Part shown: in pieces, positions 24,114 through 28,031 of the stretch
Layout: each line of letters opens with the position of its first letter
Position numbering within the stretch: position 1 is the stretch's first letter
Origin: Paulinella micropora
Taxonomy: Eukaryota; Cercozoa; Imbricatea; Euglyphida
Direction of reading: 5' to 3'
DNA: 64,000 bases
NCBI GenBank assembly: GCA_009731375.1
Contig: BJOX01000078.1
Coordinates: 725,015 to 789,014 of the forward strand
The notes under the pieces: generated by a model
The model's database searches: none
The model's input: only the letters and a program-made list of their open reading frames with translations
What the model was told of the DNA's origin: nothing
Position numbers and translations under genes: made by a program

Positions 24114-25299
24114 TTTTCTATCTATCTATTTATCTATCTATCTCCATCCGGACTATAAGTCACAACCCGGCATTGTCAACCCGGATTCCACCCACAGTGT
24201 TGACGCCGAGACATACTCTCATTTCGTCCGAGAATTGCCCCGAAAGAACCAATCGAAAGAAGAAAGCACCTGATTTGCCATCAACACCAAGCGTATGGAA
24301 AGACATTGAAGAAGAACTCCAATCCGCCCTCTCATCCTCCCCTTATCTCTCATCCTGCATTCCGTCATAGCCGTCCAGTGTTGCATAGCCCGGGCTAGGT
24401 CCCTTCGGGGGTTTAGGCCTTTACACAATGTCATCATTGTAGCTTGCGCAAGCTTACGGTGCTCAAAACACTTGGACTAACGGCTTCCTTTTCTTTCTCT
24501 TCTTCCTTATCCTCCCACTCTCCATTCCTAGATTGCCTTTTTCTTCAACATCCTTCCTCCTCTTCTTTTCCAGAACACAGTCTACCCGTGATTCCCATCC
24601 CGGACACATGCACAGTACACAAATTATTGTTTGATGTGAAACTGCGTTCCTTTGCAAGGACTACATTCCTTTGCGACATCTCATTTATCTATCTATACAG
24701 CTATGTCCCATGAGTGCGCCTTGGGCCTGCGTCTACCCGGATACTGGTCTTACATACATACATACATACATACATGGGCCTGTGTCTACGCGGATACTGG
24801 TATTACATACATACATACATAAATAAATACATGCATATACATACATACATACATACATACATACACACAAACAAACAAACATGCATACATGGGCCTGTGT
24901 CTGCGCGGATACTGGTTTTACATAATACATACATACATACATACATACACACATGCAAACACACATACATACATGGGCTTGTGTCTACCCGGATACTGGT
25001 ATTACATACATGCATACATATTACATACATACATACATACATACACATACATACATGCATACATACATACATACATAGATGCATACATACATACATACAT
25101 ACATACATACGTACATACATACATACATACATAGGTATCATCGGTTGCTTCGCTTCTGAGTCTGCTTGCAATGCTGTTACCAACTCAGGGTAGTGTAGTG
25201 TATGTATCTCAGGGTCTAAATGATTATTTTAACTTTCTTGCTCTTTTTCTTGCCCTCAGCGGCAAGTGGGGCAGACAAAAGAACATTCAACAACCGTAA
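385..25299 (+). CDS. Gene A: multi-exon gene for a TSP1-like, cysteine-rich protein (5' end missing)
   Basis: This is a model of 19 exon segments on the plus strand, each listed below. Together they give about 1.2 kb of coding sequence (about 395 residues) spread over 25 kb. Most segments are bounded by AG and GT and none contains a stop in the chosen frame. Consecutive exon phases agree from 385 to the stop codon, apart from uncertainty at exon 3 and at the gap after exon 8. Order of the product: Gly/Ser/Thr/Tyr-rich region, short Ser/Pro segment, TSP1-like module, Asn-Leu-Gly-Ser linker, then about ten Cys-rich segments with CC pairs (DGTCCE, TGCCLQ, NLGCCS). Many cysteines plus a TSP1-like module suggest an extracellular or cell-surface protein; no signal peptide is visible because the start lies outside the window. 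The function is unknown. The introns are almost entirely microsatellite plus partial exon copies. Confidence 0.7.
725..803 (+). CDS. Gene A exon 2: Ser/Gly-rich
   Basis: The exon lies between GCACGCAG and the donor GTTGTTTTC and has 79 nt (2+75+2). It includes [21 protein letters not shown] shorter copy of its acceptor and 5' edge lies upstream at 622-648 (CAG then TCTGTCTAGCGGGATC). The phase joins exon 1 and leads into the Ser-Asn-Ser-Gly motif of exon 3. Confidence 0.6.
804..1640. repeat. Polypyrimidine (CTT/CTC)n array ending in a splice acceptor
   Basis: About 800 bases of almost pure C/T on the plus strand, mainly CTT and CTCC units, end in CTCTCTGCAG at 1631-1640. The frames here translate as long runs of Ser, Leu, Phe or, on the other strand, Arg, Glu; these are repeat artefacts. 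The array acts like a giant polypyrimidine tract before the first copy of the exon 3 edge. Confidence 0.9.
1816..2168 (-). mobile_element. Retroposon copy 1 with (GATA)n tail, minus strand
   Basis: About 300 bases (1864-2168) are the reverse complement of the copies at 14.8, 18.9 and 20.3 kb. The GATA array at 1816-1863 is its 3' tail. The 5' end runs into an assembly gap at 2169. A fixed 3' end, variable 5' ends and a simple-repeat tail fit a SINE or a truncated LINE end. I see no open frame and no clear A/B box. Confidence 0.7.
2169..2178. other. Assembly gap (10 N)
   Basis: Ten N; the conventional size for a gap of unknown length. Confidence 0.99.
2308..2774. mobile_element. Unclassified insertion between GATA arrays
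   Basis: About 470 bases of complex sequence with moderate GC are flanked on both sides by GATA/GATG arrays. Both strands have frames of 60-157 codons, but they overlap, lack recognisable domains and run into the repeats, so I do not call genes. By analogy with the retroposon copies this is probably an inserted repeat whose tail is the GATA array. Confidence 0.45.
2775..3139. repeat. (GATA)n / (GATG)n microsatellite
   Basis: Imperfect GATA array with occasional GTAG, AGAT and a terminal GGAT block at 3099-3130. Confidence 0.95.
3331..3590. repeat. (CTAT)n then inverted (GATA)n arrays
   Basis: CTAT units at 3331-3417, then one acceptor/exon 3 edge copy (3440-3460), then GATA units to 3590. 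The two arrays are complementary and could pair as a hairpin around the splice-edge copy. Confidence 0.9.
4313..4618. repeat. Long palindrome: GATA arm, 26-bp inverted repeat, CTAT arm
   Basis: A 26-base sequence starting GACGTTACTGACTCGCC (4419-4444) recurs exactly inverted at 4510-4535. Outside it, a GATA array (4313-4418) faces a complementary CTAT array (4536-4610). Inside lie 13 ATCT units and a short piece of exon-edge-like sequence. The arms total about 100 bases each, so this could extrude as a cruciform. Confidence 0.9.
4680..5110. repeat. (CTAT)n / (CATC)n microsatellite
   Basis: CTAT and CCAT units with a short AT-rich segment at 4760-4800 and pyrimidine-rich sequence at 4816-4890. 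Confidence 0.9.
5620..5664 (+). CDS. Gene A exon 3 body (acceptor not intact)
   Basis: The segment reads [15 protein letters not shown] and ends at the donor GTTGTC (5665). It has 45 nt (1+42+2), and its phase fits exons 2 and 4. The base run before it is CTATCTATG with no AG, so this most complete copy lacks its own acceptor; the nearest acceptor with the same edge is at 5381-5383. Either an unlisted arrangement is used or the gene is damaged or mis-assembled here. Confidence 0.5.
5785..5870 (+). repeat. Two copies of the 3' edge of exon 3 with donor-like sites
   Basis: TTCCAAGAGCTTCGG before GTTGCC (donor at 5802) and TTCCAACAGCTTCAA before GTTGCC (donor at 5868) repeat the end of exon 3 and its donor. 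Both lie downstream of the exon body and are separated by CA-rich and CTAT repeats. Confidence 0.7.
6010..6215. other. Assembly gap (206 N)
   Basis: Gap inside an intron of gene A, flanked by CATA-type and TATG-type repeats of opposite strand sense. Confidence 0.99.
6451..6482 (+). CDS. Gene A exon 4: 32-nt micro-exon
   Basis: The exon lies between GCCTGCAG and GTCTGTG and encodes [10 protein letters not shown] with one base at each end (1+30+1). The phase joins exon 3 (phase 2) to exon 5 (two-base start, giving Val). The acceptor has a CAGCAG form, so a 3-nt shift would be possible. Confidence 0.6.
6550..7335 (+). repeat. Array of 3'-edge copies of exon 4 with donor sites
   Basis: Units of about 120-150 bases repeat the end of exon 4 (GGCGCTTTTTTGTCCAGAG or GGCGCTTTTCTGTCTAAAG) followed by GTCAACAG or CTCAACAG, then TATG microsatellite and the phrase GTTTGACATTGATT. 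I count about seven full units plus one diverged copy at 6556. Some copies keep the donor GT and others read CT. Confidence 0.75.
7336..7775 (+). repeat. Copies of the acceptor plus 5' edge of exon 5
   Basis: TTTTCCTACAG followed by TGGATTGCAATGCATTCAT occurs at about 7453, 7624 and 7731, each ending in CTAT microsatellite or a TTACATAGTGGTC phrase. A shorter piece without the acceptor (GATGCATTCATCAAG) lies at 7348. All precede the complete exon 5. Confidence 0.8.
7811..7865 (+). CDS. Gene A exon 5: first half of the TSP1-like module
   Basis: The exon has 55 nt between ACCTACAG and GTACATAC. With one base from exon 4 it reads [22 protein letters not shown] followed by a CSxPCGGG motif is how TSP1 repeats usually begin, although the usual Trp residues are absent. 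Exon 5 ends in phase 2 and joins exon 6 (one-base start) to continue GGGSQSCKW, as expected within a TSP1 domain. Confidence 0.75.
7866..11190 (+). repeat. About 25 copies of the 3' edge and donor of exon 5 in a (CATA)n intron
   Basis: Copies of CCCTGTAGTTATCCATGCGG with CAGGGG or CGGGGG and then GTACATAC recur every 70-180 bases, the last (about 11,152) diverged. Each repeats the last 25-26 bases of exon 5 and its donor; the first half of the exon is never included. The spacers are CATA/CATG/CACA microsatellite. This is the first four fifths of the 4.1-kb intron between the two halves of the TSP1-like module. Long frames here are repeat artefacts. Confidence 0.9.
8664..9265 (+). repeat. 148-bp higher-order tandem repeat
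   Basis: Four consecutive units of exactly 148 bases (exon 5 edge plus CATA spacer) appear identical or nearly so (edges at about 8665, 8813, 8961, 9109, with the next at 9257). Neighbouring units differ in length and sequence, so this is a recent local expansion. Confidence 0.85.
11191..11475. repeat. (CATA)n microsatellite
   Basis: CATA array with scattered CATG and AAAT variants and one short unique phrase at 11,220-11,250; no exon edge seen. Confidence 0.9.
11570..11850. repeat. (GTT)n arm and complementary (AAC)n arm
   Basis: A GTT/ATT/CTT array (11,572-11,731) is followed at once by an AAC/AAT/ACG array (11,738-11,845) that is largely its complement. The pair could form a hairpin of more than 100 bases just upstream of exon 6. 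Confidence 0.85.
11985..12143 (+). CDS. Gene A exon 6: second half of the TSP1-like module and linker
   Basis: The exon has 159 nt (1+156+2) between GCTCTCAG and GTATGTATG. It reads [20 protein letters not shown] and then [17 protein letters not shown], followed by repeats of Asn-Leu-Gly-Ser. NGGxACP followed by [10 protein letters not shown] is the standard end of a TSP1 repeat. A diverged copy of its acceptor and edge (TAG then ATCTCAGAGCTATAAGTG) lies at 11,873-11,895, consistent with the upstream 5'-edge rule. Confidence 0.8.
12268..12339 (+). CDS. Gene A exon 7: Asn/Gly/Ser linker
   Basis: The exon has 72 nt between GCACACAG and the consensus donor GTAAGT. It reads [20 protein letters not shown] and then SSS. 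Internal repeats of SNxGS continue those at the end of exon 6. A copy of its 3' edge (GGGAGCAGCAGCTC) lies downstream at about 12,506-12,520, without a GT. Confidence 0.75.
12524..12850. repeat. (CTAT)n / (CTGT)n microsatellite
   Basis: CTAT with CTGT and CCAT variants, then TTTC repeats to about 12,907. Confidence 0.9.
13136..13582. repeat. (TGTTA)n arrays with inverted (AACAT)n arrays
   Basis: Pentanucleotide arrays alternate in strand sense: TGTTA 13,136-13,225, AACAT 13,228-13,300, AACAT 13,325-13,398, TGTTA 13,398-13,582. They form at least two complementary pairs upstream of exon 8. Confidence 0.9.
13589..13670 (+). CDS. Gene A exon 8: Cys-containing
   Basis: The exon has 82 nt between TATGACAG and the donor GTGAGATA and ends in phase 0. 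It includes [20 protein letters not shown] and then CTNMGMA. The one-base start fits exon 7. A 271-base gap follows, so an exon may be missing here. Confidence 0.65.
13684..13954. other. Assembly gap (271 N)
   Basis: Gap in the intron after exon 8; the right edge starts with a run of G. Confidence 0.99.
14000..14075 (+). repeat. 5'-edge copy of the CCQTNT exon, or a separate Cys-rich exon
   Basis: TGTTGCCAAACCAACACGGACC and the following CCTGGTGCT match the start of the exon at 14,200 ([10 protein letters not shown] against [10 protein letters not shown]) before CTAT repeats take over. The preceding bases read [10 protein letters not shown] in the same frame, so this may be a real exon start rather than only a partial copy; no AG lies directly before TGTTGCC. 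Confidence 0.5.
14200..14283 (+). CDS. Gene A exon 9: Cys-rich [10 protein letters not shown] segment
   Basis: The exon has 84 nt, phase 0 at both ends, between CTATCTATAG and GTCGATC. It reads [20 protein letters not shown] and then LPSGTSSM. The acceptor lacks a good polypyrimidine tract. A copy of its 3' edge with donor (CCCCTTGCCGTCGGGCGCC then TCCAACACG and GTCTAT) lies at 14,446-14,478. Confidence 0.65.
14284..14672. repeat. (CTAT)n / (CTGT)n intron microsatellite
   Basis: CTAT arrays on both sides of the exon 9 3'-edge copy at 14,446-14,478. Confidence 0.9.
14673..15110 (+). mobile_element. Retroposon copy 2 (longest), plus strand, with CTAT tail
   Basis: The shared sequence runs from about 14,796 (TCGCTTGTTGAGCCCGG) to GTCGATATCTCATC at 15,090-15,103, followed by CTATC. 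The stretch 14,673-14,795 is not seen in the other copies and may be its extra 5' part. It lies in the same sense as gene A inside an intron. Confidence 0.7.
15285..15600 (+). repeat. 5'-edge copy of exon 10, then (CTAT)n / (CATC)n array
   Basis: TGTGCAG followed by GTCTGTGTGGGAATGG (15,290-15,306) resembles the acceptor and start of exon 10 (GTGTGTGAGTTGGG). It passes into CTAT and CCAT units that run up to exon 10. The match is short, so a separate small exon is possible. Confidence 0.5.
15602..15681 (+). CDS. Gene A exon 10: Cys-rich [11 protein letters not shown] segment
   Basis: The exon has 80 nt, phase 0 to phase 2, between CTACGTAG and GTCTATC. It reads [20 protein letters not shown] and then PTNPNP. 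CPSGxGTCC recalls small disulfide-rich extracellular modules, but I cannot assign a family. Confidence 0.7.
15860..16012 (+). repeat. Two 3'-edge copies of exon 10 with donors
   Basis: GGAACCTGTTGCGAAGCCC to CCCAAG and GTCTAT (15,860-15,902), and a more diverged GATGGCACCTGCTGCCGCC to CCCAAG and GTCTAT (15,972-16,012). In frame they read [13 protein letters not shown] and [10 protein letters not shown]. Separated by CTAT arrays. Confidence 0.85.
16136..16650. repeat. (GCTAT)n and complementary (ATAGC)n arrays around CATA/CATG repeats
   Basis: GCTAT units at 16,136-16,210 are mirrored by ATAGC units at 16,516-16,650. CATGCA/CATA repeats lie between, with two inverted pieces of exon 11 (16,445-16,508). 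The whole could fold into a large hairpin directly upstream of exon 11. Confidence 0.85.
16445..16508 (-). repeat. Two inverted 5'-edge copies of exon 11
   Basis: On the plus strand, CACAGACAAAACTAAT and CCAATGGGACAGACAAAACT are reverse complements of the acceptor and start of exon 11 (TTAGTTTTGTCTGTCCCACT). They are the only clear inverted edge copies I found in gene A. Confidence 0.75.
16754..16822 (+). CDS. Gene A exon 11: Cys-rich [10 protein letters not shown] segment
   Basis: The exon has 69 nt (1+66+2) between GTGTTAG and GTAGAAAG. It reads [20 protein letters not shown] and then PS. The phase joins exon 10 (AG plus T gives Ser) and exon 12 (AG plus G gives Arg). Two 3'-edge copies follow downstream. 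Confidence 0.7.
16823..16920. repeat. (GAAA)n array
   Basis: GAAA/GAAG tetranucleotides at the start of the intron after exon 11, followed by GATA and TATG repeats. Confidence 0.9.
17083..17470 (+). repeat. Two 3'-edge copies of exon 11 with donors, in TATG repeats
   Basis: CGGCTGTTGCCTGCAACC to CGCCCAG and GTGTGT (17,085-17,119) and TTTGCAACCTGCCAATTCAC then CCAG and GTACGC (17,443-17,469). Both repeat the end of exon 11 and an active-looking GT. Confidence 0.85.
17480..17965. repeat. (TGTTA)n / (TCTTA)n array
   Basis: Nearly 500 bases of TATGT/TATCT pentamers followed by TATG repeats up to exon 12. Confidence 0.9.
18023..18068 (+). CDS. Gene A exon 12: [13 protein letters not shown] segment
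   Basis: The exon has 46 nt (1+45) between TGTGACAG and GTCTCTC. With the previous AG it reads [16 protein letters not shown] and ends in phase 0. The AG at the end of the internal CTACAG would be a second acceptor. Confidence 0.6.
18118..18240. repeat. (TTTA)n array
   Basis: About 30 TTTA units. Confidence 0.95.
18241..18572 (+). repeat. 3'-edge copies of exon 12 with donors
   Basis: Copies of CTACGGGCAACGC and of CCAACCCACGTTCG before GTCTAT occur at 18,243-18,277, 18,331-18,350 (5' piece only), 18,466-18,481 and 18,556-18,571, with AT-rich repeats between; a trace (CACGCTCG, GTCTAT) occurs again at 19,289-19,303. Several keep ACGTTCG followed by GTCTA. Confidence 0.75.
18696..18945. repeat. 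(CTAT)n / (CTAG)n array
   Basis: CTAT with CTAG and CCAT blocks leading into the 5'-truncated retroposon copy 3. Confidence 0.9.
18947..19288 (+). mobile_element. Retroposon copy 3, 5'-truncated, plus strand
   Basis: The sequence begins at GGAATAAAACCC, about 19 bases inside the earliest shared point of copy 2, and ends at GTCGATATTTCATC followed by a CTAT tail (19,239-19,287). It lies in the same sense as copies 2 and 4. Confidence 0.75.
19485..19672 (+). repeat. Two 5'-edge copies of exon 13
   Basis: GTATAG then AGGATGGATAACAGCCTGG (about 19,488-19,520) and GTATAG then AGGATGGATAACAACCAGG, the second extending to CTGCAAATCGGATAAG (19,609-19,669), repeat the acceptor and start of exon 13. 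Both pass into other repeats. Confidence 0.85.
19845..19905 (+). CDS. Gene A exon 13: Cys-rich [12 protein letters not shown] segment
   Basis: The exon has 61 nt (60+1) between CTGTATAG and GTATGTATG. It reads [20 protein letters not shown]. The phase 0 start matches exon 12, and the single trailing base joins exon 14. Confidence 0.7.
20088..20138 (+). repeat. 5'-edge copy 1 of exon 14
   Basis: CTCTGTGGCCTGGGCAGGC followed by AATTTGGGCTGCTGC aligns with the exon 14 acceptor region TCTGTAGGTTGGGGAGGC. The AG of the site reads GG here. It ends in CAGCTCTATCTAC. Confidence 0.75.
20323..20591 (+). mobile_element. Retroposon copy 4, 5'-truncated, plus strand
   Basis: Begins at GTTTATACTAGACTGTCG, about 35 bases further in than copy 3, and has the same 3' end (CGATATCTCATCTACC) with little tail. 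The preceding CTAT array belongs to the intron. Confidence 0.75.
20640..20745 (+). repeat. 5'-edge copy 2 of exon 14 with acceptor
   Basis: A CT-rich tract and CTCTGTAG are followed by GTTGGGGAGGCAATCTGGGC to GCGCTGAGCT, then ATCATC repeats. It contains the first half of exon 14 and an intact acceptor. Confidence 0.85.
20832..20908 (+). CDS. Gene A exon 14: NLGCC...SDMCFDV segment
   Basis: The exon has 77 nt (2+75) between CTCGCTGTAG and GTTACAAAG, preceded by a strong CT tract. It includes [20 protein letters not shown] and then MCFDV, ending in phase 0. Confidence 0.75.
20969..21322 (+). repeat. Two 3'-edge copies of exon 14 around a GATA array
   Basis: GCGCTGGGTGGTGCCGTCTC to GACGTG and GTCACA (20,972-21,015), then a GATA/GATG array (21,030-21,270), then GGTGGCGTAGTCTCCGACAT to GACTTG and GTCAGG (21,286-21,320). 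Both repeat the second half of exon 14 plus a GT. Confidence 0.85.
21340..21742. repeat. (ACT)n array
   Basis: About 400 bases of ACT/ACC triplets, then CATA repeats. Confidence 0.95.
21880..22130 (+). repeat. Three 5'-edge copies of exon 15 with acceptors
   Basis: CAG followed by GTTAGTATGGTATGCGTGAA and GCCCCCTCGCTACCAACATA occurs at 21,884, 21,982 and 22,092 (the last begins ATTAG). Each copy breaks after CTACCA and passes into CATA repeats. Unit length about 100 bases. Confidence 0.9.
22194..22241 (+). CDS. Gene A exon 15: [14 protein letters not shown] segment
   Basis: The exon has 48 nt, phase 0 at both ends, between TATATACAG and GTATATCC. It reads [16 protein letters not shown]. It is the only copy with both edges. 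Confidence 0.75.
22326..22695 (+). repeat. Two 3'-edge copies of exon 15 with donors
   Basis: CGCTAGCAGGGATTTTGCTCG before GTATAG (22,331-22,351) and GTGAAGCCCCCACCCTACC to GTCTGCTCG before GTAGCC (22,656-22,689). Between them lie TG, TA, CTGTAT and CTAT repeats. Confidence 0.85.
22796..24060 (+). repeat. Ten 5'-edge copies of exon 16
   Basis: Copies of CTATGTCCCATGAGTGCGCC to GGGCCTGTGTCTACC lie at about 22,804, 22,964, 23,095, 23,219, 23,348, 23,455, 23,648, 23,754, 23,932 and 24,036. Most follow an acceptor-like TTCATTCAG or GTAG; some in CTAT arrays have CTAG-type contexts and a few have lost the site. They end where exon sequence TCTACC merges with CTAC/CTAT microsatellite. Confidence 0.85.
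24145..24690. mobile_element. Unclassified inserted repeat with CTAT-type tail
   Basis: About 540 bases of complex sequence interrupt the CTAT arrays. It starts near CCATCCGGACTATAAGTCAC and ends GCGACATCTCATTTATCTATC, close to the 3' end of the retroposon family (GATATCTCATCTATC). A short frame at its start has no recognisable domain. It may be another non-LTR element sharing the tail. Confidence 0.45.
24701..24746 (+). CDS. Gene A exon 16: [16 protein letters not shown] segment
   Basis: The exon has 46 nt (45+1) between CTATACAG and GTCTTAC. In the frame set by its neighbours it reads LCPMSALGLRLP-like in no other consistent phase; the phase-consistent reading is [15 protein letters not shown] followed by the codon split to exon 17. 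Confidence 0.7.
24770..25003 (+). repeat. Three 3'-edge copies of exon 16 with donors
   Basis: TGGGCCTGTGTCTACGCGG then ATACTG and GTATTA (24,775-24,803), a CTGCGCGG version with GTTTTA (24,889-24,918), and TGGGCTTGTGTCTACCCGG then ATACTG and GTATTA (24,973-25,002), in CATA repeats. Confidence 0.9.
25135..25189 (+). CDS. Gene A exon 17: [18 protein letters not shown] segment
   Basis: The exon has 55 nt (2+51+2) between ACATACATAG and GTAGTG. It reads [17 protein letters not shown], with Gly split over both junctions. A trace of its 3' edge (CTCAGG then GTCTAA) follows at 25,208-25,219. Confidence 0.75.
25260..25299 (+). CDS. Gene A last coding exon and stop codon
   Basis: After CTTGCCCTCAG, one base completes Gly, then [12 protein letters not shown] and TAA (25,297-25,299). 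The acceptor has a good polypyrimidine tract (TTTCTTGCTCTTTTTCTTGC). Low-complexity ACAAC/ACAAG repeats follow. Confidence 0.7.
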
Positions 25300-25420
25300 G
25301 AATAACGACACAAGAACAACAAGGACAACAACAAAGACAACAACGACAACAACAACATAGCGTGTTCGCATGGAATCGAGACCATGGCATGGGCAAGGCA
25401 TTCAATGCAAGCGCTGTGAA

Positions 25421-25457
<37 letters not shown>

Positions 25458-26866
25458 CCCCCCCTCTCTCTCTCTCGATCAAGCTGCTATCCCTAAGCTT
25501 ATTTTTGTTTCTGTATCATCAACCTCACCGGACCCACCAACCTATCTTAATCCAACTGGCGGAACTTCGCAATCTTACCCGCGACTGAACGACTGAGAGG
25601 TCATTTGAGCCTCCAAACTAGACCTTTCTATCAAAGGACATGCTCTTTCCTGTTTCCTGGGAGAAAAAAAAAAGAAAGAGAGAGAGAGAGAGAGAGAGAG
25701 TGAGAGAGAGAGAGAAGTATACACGTGTACATGTGCATACACATGTATTCCTCCTCGACTTCGAAGGTGGCGTGAGTCAGTCATATCTGTTTGTCTATTC
25801 TGTGTCTTTTTCCTTATGCATATAAATGTTTTCTGTTTTTTGTTTTTCACCCTGACTTTGGTTTCTTCTCTGCATTTTTCATATGTTTATTCTGCTCTCA
25901 TATTATCGCAAGTTATATTAATATAATATTAGCTGTCACATTGCCAGAAACAAATTTGGAACAGTGGTTGCAAGTCGTTACAATAACAAAAGCGCGTATT
26001 AATAATTACTGTGACTCCGGAAGTGGTCCGACTCGTGACAGGCGTGCTGCATCGTTGTGGCGGGGCGCATATGCATCAAGTGTCACTCAGTTTGACTGCA
26101 ATGTAACAGGCGTGTGACTGAAAACCTCAAAAGTTTTAAAGCTATTTTCTTTGATTCCTACTAATGAAAAGTATTTTCGAGTTTTAAATATTCAAAAGTG
26201 TTTGCGTAATAGTCACTGTACTATTAACATCGTCACGGTAACTCAGTCTTGCAGTTTAATACTACAGCTCAAGTTCGATCTGGAGTCGTCCGTGTACTAA
26301 TTCAGTGTCACCAGTTCCTTCTTTCATGCGCAGCCCCATTGAGTAAATAATGGCGCGGCTCAGTCTGAGGATTCAACTCAAATTTCAACTTGTATTCCGA
26401 AGCCCGGCTGGCATCGGGCCTGAACGCTTCAACTCTGTCACCCCAAGGGGACCAGCTCAGCTGGCTAACTTGAAGAGGCTGCATTCTTTACGCTTGGCAA
26501 GCTATACATCATCATATGATATTAATTAATAAGCCGATCCACCTATTTGCTTGGATGATCCCGGGGGGGCGGGGGGGGGGGCAGCAGTGGCTCAGTCACA
26601 AGTCAAGGATCAATTGTTTAGCTTCGTGTTTTTGGGACTGATGATTCCAGTAGTAGTTGAAAAATAGAATCTTGCCTCAAAAACTCAGTGTTTTTGTGGT
26701 TGGATGATTCCTAACTGAAAATAGAATCAGGCTTGCCCTGCTCAAACTTGAACTTGAACTCATTCGTCTGCTCCGACACTCCCAACTGAGCCTCCGATCC
26801 AACCAAAACGCACACATGCCGCGCCACACATACGTATCCACATAGCACAAACATGTACGCATCATT
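25300..26866. other. Downstream of gene A: 3' UTR and intergenic sequence
   Basis: After the stop codon there are CAA repeats, a CT run (25,426-25,480), a GA run (25,670-25,715) and then complex AT-rich sequence. I see no domain-bearing frame, RNA gene or clear repeat. A G run interrupts at 26,563-26,580. Confidence 0.5.
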
Positions 26867-26910
26867 GAATCGTGTATTAATATTTATCATAAGTTCTACC
26901 GTGACTAGTA

Positions 26911-27193
26911 TTACTGGATACATTCAAGTATCAAACTCAGCCATAAAATTTGAGTTAATGGTCAGATTTCATATTAGCGGTCAGATTTTAGATTAGCTGC
27001 CAGAATTCAAAATAGTTTAATTTAACTCACGGTAACATGTCGCAAAAATAATACAGATTTTGCGGACGTATATAGCCGTTAAATTAAACTTATTTGAATT
27101 CTGACCACTAATTCGAAATCTGACCGCTAATCTGAAATCTTGCCCTTAACTAAAATTCGATGGCTGAGTTTGACATTTGAATGTACCCAGTAA
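26911..27193. mobile_element. MITE (TA-flanked, long inverted repeats), copy 1
   Basis: A 283-bp element begins TTACTGGATACATTCAAG and ends CATTTGAATGTACCCAGTAA, flanked by TA on both sides (26,909 and 27,194). The terminal inverted repeats cover about 115 bases each and contain repeated GGTCAGATTT motifs. TA target sites suggest a Tc1/mariner-type relative. No coding capacity. Confidence 0.85.
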
Positions 27194-27690
27194 TATCAGA
27201 ATGAACTTTCATCACTACTGGTGAGACCGAGTTTATTAAGATGATCAGATGACTCATGATTTGTTGTCCGAGTCACCGTGGCACCGTGACTGTTAACTTT
27301 CTTCAAGCCTCCGTTTATCATCTATTTTTCCGAGGCTGAGTTCCGTTACTCTATTATTCCCTGCGTTTATTTAGTATCAACCGACTGTCATATATAAGAT
27401 GACTCCCTTGTAGTTGTTACGTTTTCAACAGTGCCAGTTAACAGGTCTGACTATGATCTCGGAATTTATTTCACTGAAGACGGTTTTTCCTGATGCAGTT
27501 CAACCACTGAGTAGCTTTTTATACTTCAACTTTGACTCTCCCATCAAATGTTAACTATCATAACTTACCTTTGGCCGAGTTCCCCCCGGGCCCATATTAA
27601 TATCTGCCTTTTTCCCGTTCGAGACACAGGGCAAAGTGGCACTGATTTGCAGGCCCGTGACAACTTCCGCAGTGGCAGTAGCATCATCTC

Positions 27691-28031
27691 CGTTGGACAG
27701 GTAACTTCTAGTACTGTTTAAGCCGTAATTATGATTGATTTATATGTGCGGTAACGTTTTACTAAGTCATAATTAGTAGTAACGGTAATGGGTAATCCAA
27801 GTCAATTGTGAGCGTTACGCTTTTACCATTGTGCACCGGACCATATCATTGAGCGTCAGTTACTGCTAGTCACGCACTTAGACAAGTTAGCTCTTTTGCA
27901 GTTCAGTTCTGCGTTTATGTCTTCGGATTAAAGTGGCTGTGATCAACCTGACTTTTAACGAAGTCTCCCGGCAAACCGCAAGTGAAAGGTAGGGTAAGGT
28001 CCGTGAGTGACCGGTTTATACCTAATCATCG
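27691..28031 (+). mobile_element. Copia 5' LTR, copy 1
   Basis: 341 bases, CGTTGGACAGG to TAATCATCG, about 97% like the 3' LTR at 42,629. It is preceded by ATCTC (27,686-27,690), which recurs after the 3' LTR at 42,972-42,976 as the 5-bp target duplication. The following GGTTATGAGCC is a plausible but weak initiator-tRNA primer site. Confidence 0.85.
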
